The position numbers and the translations under genes are program-made. From NCBI GenBank assembly GCA_030295235.1, contig AP026137.1, positions 124,001 through 188,000 on the forward strand: a DNA stretch of 64,000 nucleotides, written 5' to 3'. The stretch's first letter is position 1, and every line of letters starts with the position of its first letter. The stretch is from Fistulifera solaris (Eukaryota > Bacillariophyta > Bacillariophyceae > Naviculales > Stauroneidaceae). Positions 61,317-64,000 of the stretch are shown piece by piece. Below the pieces are notes generated by a model. That model worked only from the letters and a program-made list of their open reading frames with translations. It did not search any database and was not told the origin of the DNA.

Positions 61317-62903
61317 TTATGGACGAGGCTCCGGACATCCACTGGGGTATGCATAAGGGGCGTGAGGACCGACATGTAAATGTCTGTGAGTGGACCCTTT
61401 GCGATCAGAACCACGCCCCTTTCCGTTTGCGGCTTTGCTATCATGTTTCGAATCCTTCTTGGATGCCTTGTTCGCTCTTTTCTCTGAGAATGGGAGACGG
61501 TTTCCTGGCCTTCTCCTTCTTCGATTCCTTTTACGAGATGGCGATGCACTGTCATCGCGCTTTCTTCGTCGTCTTCTTCTCCGTCTTTCAGGGACATCGG
61601 AGGAGTCACTATTCCTCTTGCGTTTCATGGGAGCATCCGAGGTGTGTTCTGGCTTGCTTTGTCGGCGTGACATGGAACGATTGGGCGCTCGCTTCCCTCC
61701 AACTGGAGACGCCACGTCGGCATGGTTCGATTGCCGCTTTCCGCTAATTTCACAAGAGGGAGCAGCCGTCTTCTCAACACTGGGGCTCTTCGTTGAAACC
61801 GGGACAGGCACGGCAGTCACAAAGGGAGTCAGGGATGGAAGATCGGAAACAAGAGTAGGTGCACTTGTGGGGACGGATGCCGTCACCGGAGCAGACGTTG
61901 TTCCGCCAACGGGACTTTGCGTGGCGTCAACAGGCGCAGCGTTGGGCATCAAAACCGGAGCCGGCGTCCTCTCTGCCACGGGACTGACGGTAGTAGTAGC
62001 AGGAGCAGGTGTTATCGCTGCCATAGGACTCGCAGTCGTCGTAACCGGCGCGGGTGTTCTCTCTGCTACCGGGCTGCCGGTAGTCGTAGCAGGAGCTGGT
62101 GTTGCCGCTGGACTGACAGTCGTATTGGCCGGCACCATAGTGGCAATCGGAACTGGAGCCAAAGTTACCACGGGGCTCAAAGAAGGCATCGCTGGCGCCA
62201 CAACGGGAGCCTCCGTTCTCGTTACCGTTGGAACGATGGTAGTGACTTCGCTGGGCATCGAACTGACCAGCGGGCACAAGAGAGGCTCTACCGGTGGATC
62301 CCGTAGTTCGGTCTGAAAAGATAGAAAATGAGGAATGACTAGCAGTAATGCTTGAATGCGAGTCAAATGCACTTACAAATACCGTCCAGCCGATTCGTTG
62401 ACCGGCAGTGATTACGGGATGCACCGCACAATCGTTGGTGAATTCAATGGCCCACGTATTAATGATGGGTTCTCCCGCCGCATTTTGCCCCGTCGCAAAG
62501 ACCGACAAGGCACTGGGCAGACTCACGGCGTCAATAGCATCACTTAGCAAAAGGAAGTATAATTCAAAACATCCCCATCGACATAACCCTCCGCAAAGAG
62601 ATTTTGTCGCACAATGTTTCCTGCCTGATCCGTTTCAAAAAATTGTATTTCATTGATCATGGTGGGTACAAAGTCAGTCAGATTCGCGTCGGTCGACTTA
62701 TCGACCAAACAAGTCGTATCTTCGATCCCCGGTAGACCCGCCGCGATGGTCGCATCACTGCAAGTTAAATTGAATTGGAGACGAACGGAATACACGGCGG
62801 GCTGACAAGCACAAAGATCGACCCCAATCTGTTGGCCTGTAATGCTTGCAAGCAGCCAAGCGGCGCTGACAAGGATTCTTGTCAAGAATTCTCTTTGAAT
62901 CAT
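61317..62903 (-). CDS. Secreted Cys-domain protein with Arg-rich tail (about 507 aa)
   Basis: Exon 1 62377-62903, intron 62313-62376 (GTAAGT...TTTCAG, 64 bp, phase 0 after GWTVF), exon 2 61317-62312. ATG 62903, signal region LVSAAWLLASITGQQ, then the same five-Cys domain as at 60527 (VDLCACQPAVYSVRLQFNLT, TTC, NDC; EPIINTWAIEFTNDC). Exon 1 is 527 nt against 528 in the paralogue and breaks in frame at a T4 run (plus-strand A4, 62549-62552), so one base is probably missing. Exon 2 starts TELRDPP (TDLGDPP in the paralogue), has a long PVAERTPAP/TTTVSP linker, then a strongly basic tail (ERRRRRRRRKRDDSASPSRK, RNRRRRRPGNR, KKDSKHDSK) and a His/Pro end. A silica- or wall-associated polycation is an inference. 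Confidence 0.78.
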
Positions 62904-63631
62904 GCTGCAGTTCGCTTTGCGGAAGTTGAATTGCGTTCCTTTGTGGGTAAATTACAAAGCGAGAATATAGCAAGAAAACGAATACAACTGGCTGGAAATA
63001 AGGCAGTCAAACACCCCGTTACAGAAACGTCTCCCTCTATTGTGCTGCTGTATCCAAAGTGTCTCTCTTCTCTTCAAAAGAGAGGTCGTAAGGACTTTAT
63101 TAGGAGGAATGAGGGTGGACTTTTGCACCCATTCATTCGAATGGAGGGTGCACGAAAATTACATACGGACTTATTTCGGTGCGCGTTGGTGGAGTTTACT
63201 CTTGGTTCACGGTCCACCGCGACGCTGTTTCCGTTGACGTAGGTGAAATTTTGGTGAGTTCGAACGGTACTTAAGGATGTGACATGCTCGAGTCTTTAAA
63301 TACAGAACACGAAATAACGCTCCTCTTCTAAGTATTCCAATATTTAGAGGAGCCGAATTCGATAGTGACCACCATAATACCCATTGCGTCACGAGTTTTC
63401 GTGATTGTGTTGCAACCAATAAGGATTTGATTATTTGCGAGATGTTGCGATGATGATGACTATAAACTACAAGTATTCTTCGTTTATCTCTCGTAATGGT
63501 TTACTTAAGTCATTCATAGCTTTCACATACTAGCGGGAACGCAAAACTTGCCTTGTCATGAGCAGCTGACGTTTTTGACCTAACAACAAAGAAAAGCCGA
63601 AAATTTAACGAACATTCCGACTCTTTACAGG
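62904..63631. promoter_or_regulatory. Divergent promoter region
   Basis: 728 bp between the Arg-tail protein gene (minus) and the PGAP1-like gene (plus). An inverted repeat GCTCCTCT (63319-63326) / AGAGGAGC (63346-63353) lies in it. No gene called. Confidence 0.4.
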
Positions 63632-64000
63632 ATGAGTGGGTCATGGACGCATCGCGTCGCCATGATATACAGTGTTTGCTGTATTGTGTTGGGACGGTTC
63701 TTGGCGTACAAGTATCTGTATCATCACAAAGAATGTGATATGACATGGTCACAACGTCGTTTTCTCGAGTTGCCTCTCTCGACGAATGAAACTCCCTATC
63801 GTTTGTTCAAATTCACCGACGCCCGTGATCTTCGATACCGCCCATTCTTTGCACACAACAACGGTAAAGTCACCAACCTTGAGGACAATTCGTGGTGTAA
63901 CAGTCACAACCATTCGGTTCCTGTCTTATTTGTTCCGGGCCACGCGGGAGATTACCAACAAGCCCGGAGTTTGGGAGCTCATGCCGTACACATGACGGGA
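63632..64000 (+). CDS. PGAP1: PGAP1/Bst1-like GPI inositol-deacylase, N-terminal part (runs off window)
   Basis: ATG 63632 (MSGSWTHRVAMIYSVCCIVL); 123 codons are present and the frame is still open at the window edge. An N-terminal hydrophobic segment (about residues 9-25) would be the first membrane helix. It is followed by CDMTW (PGAP1 proteins have a CxMTY/W motif here), TPYRLFKFTD, and VPVLFVPGHAGDYQQARSLG, the conserved alpha/beta-hydrolase entry block of PGAP1 (VLFIPGNAGSYKQVRS type). The catalytic GHSMG serine lies beyond the window. The family removes the acyl chain from GPI inositol in the ER, needed for export of GPI-anchored proteins. No stop or intron is visible in this part. Confidence 0.82.
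   Translation, partial: MSGSWTHRVAMIYSVCCIVLGRFLAYKYLYHHKECDMTWSQRRFLELPLSTNETPYRLFKFTDARDLRYRPFFAHNNGKVTNLEDNSWCNSHNHSVPVLFVPGHAGDYQQARSLGAHAVHMTG

Overview
The window is nuclear DNA of a photosynthetic stramenopile, most likely a pennate diatom. Genes carry short GT-AG introns (64-167 bp). There is a eukaryotic ribosomal protein gene, an SHPRH-type SNF2 ATPase and a PGAP1-type GPI deacylase. Two proteins resemble the diatom siderophore-binding protein FBP1. Several proteins start with a signal peptide followed by an ASAF-like plastid motif, and two are silica-protein-like secreted polycations. A Fistulifera-like species would fit, but the sequence alone does not prove it.

Layout. (1) 1-22.5 kb: a tandem array of one family of unrecognised ~500-residue leucine-rich-repeat-like proteins. 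I count 13 loci. Only two (6816-8315 and 17666-19177, both minus) are intact; the others are frameshifted, truncated, chimeric or reduced to C-terminal scraps. An FBP1-like gene (9498-10946), a secreted 8-cysteine protein (12352-12840) and a MORN-repeat protein (13897-15042) are interspersed. (2) 23-27 kb: small conserved genes, including RPL26 and an RRM protein. (3) 27.7-42.3 kb: four intact and one decayed gene for secreted BspA-like (DUF285) 25-residue repeat proteins, interrupted by a second FBP1-like gene and by a 5'-truncated LINE with a 55-nt poly(A) tail. (4) 42.5-44.4 kb: a DCC-type thiol oxidoreductase and a thioredoxin-like protein. (5) 44.8-48.3 kb: two divergent copies of a secreted protein gene in a 1,099-bp inverted repeat that looks perfect. 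(6) 48.9-58.7 kb: SHPRH-like ATPase, a plastid-type isoprenylcysteine methyltransferase-like protein, and a membrane-anchored tandem PLC-like protein. (7) 59-62.9 kb: two paralogous secreted proteins with the same N-terminal cysteine domain, same intron position, Pro/Val/Thr linkers and different polycationic tails (Lys-Gly-Ser versus Arg). (8) from 63632: PGAP1-like gene running off the window.

Taken together the window is rich in secreted and cell-surface genes: siderophore binding, repeat-rich surface proteins, candidate wall proteins, a PLC-like ectoprotein and GPI-anchor remodelling. Many apparent frameshifts lie in or beside short homopolymers. In otherwise conserved single genes this looks as much like sequencing error as gene decay. 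In the LRR-like array and the BspA-like pseudogene, truncations and stops show that decay is also real.
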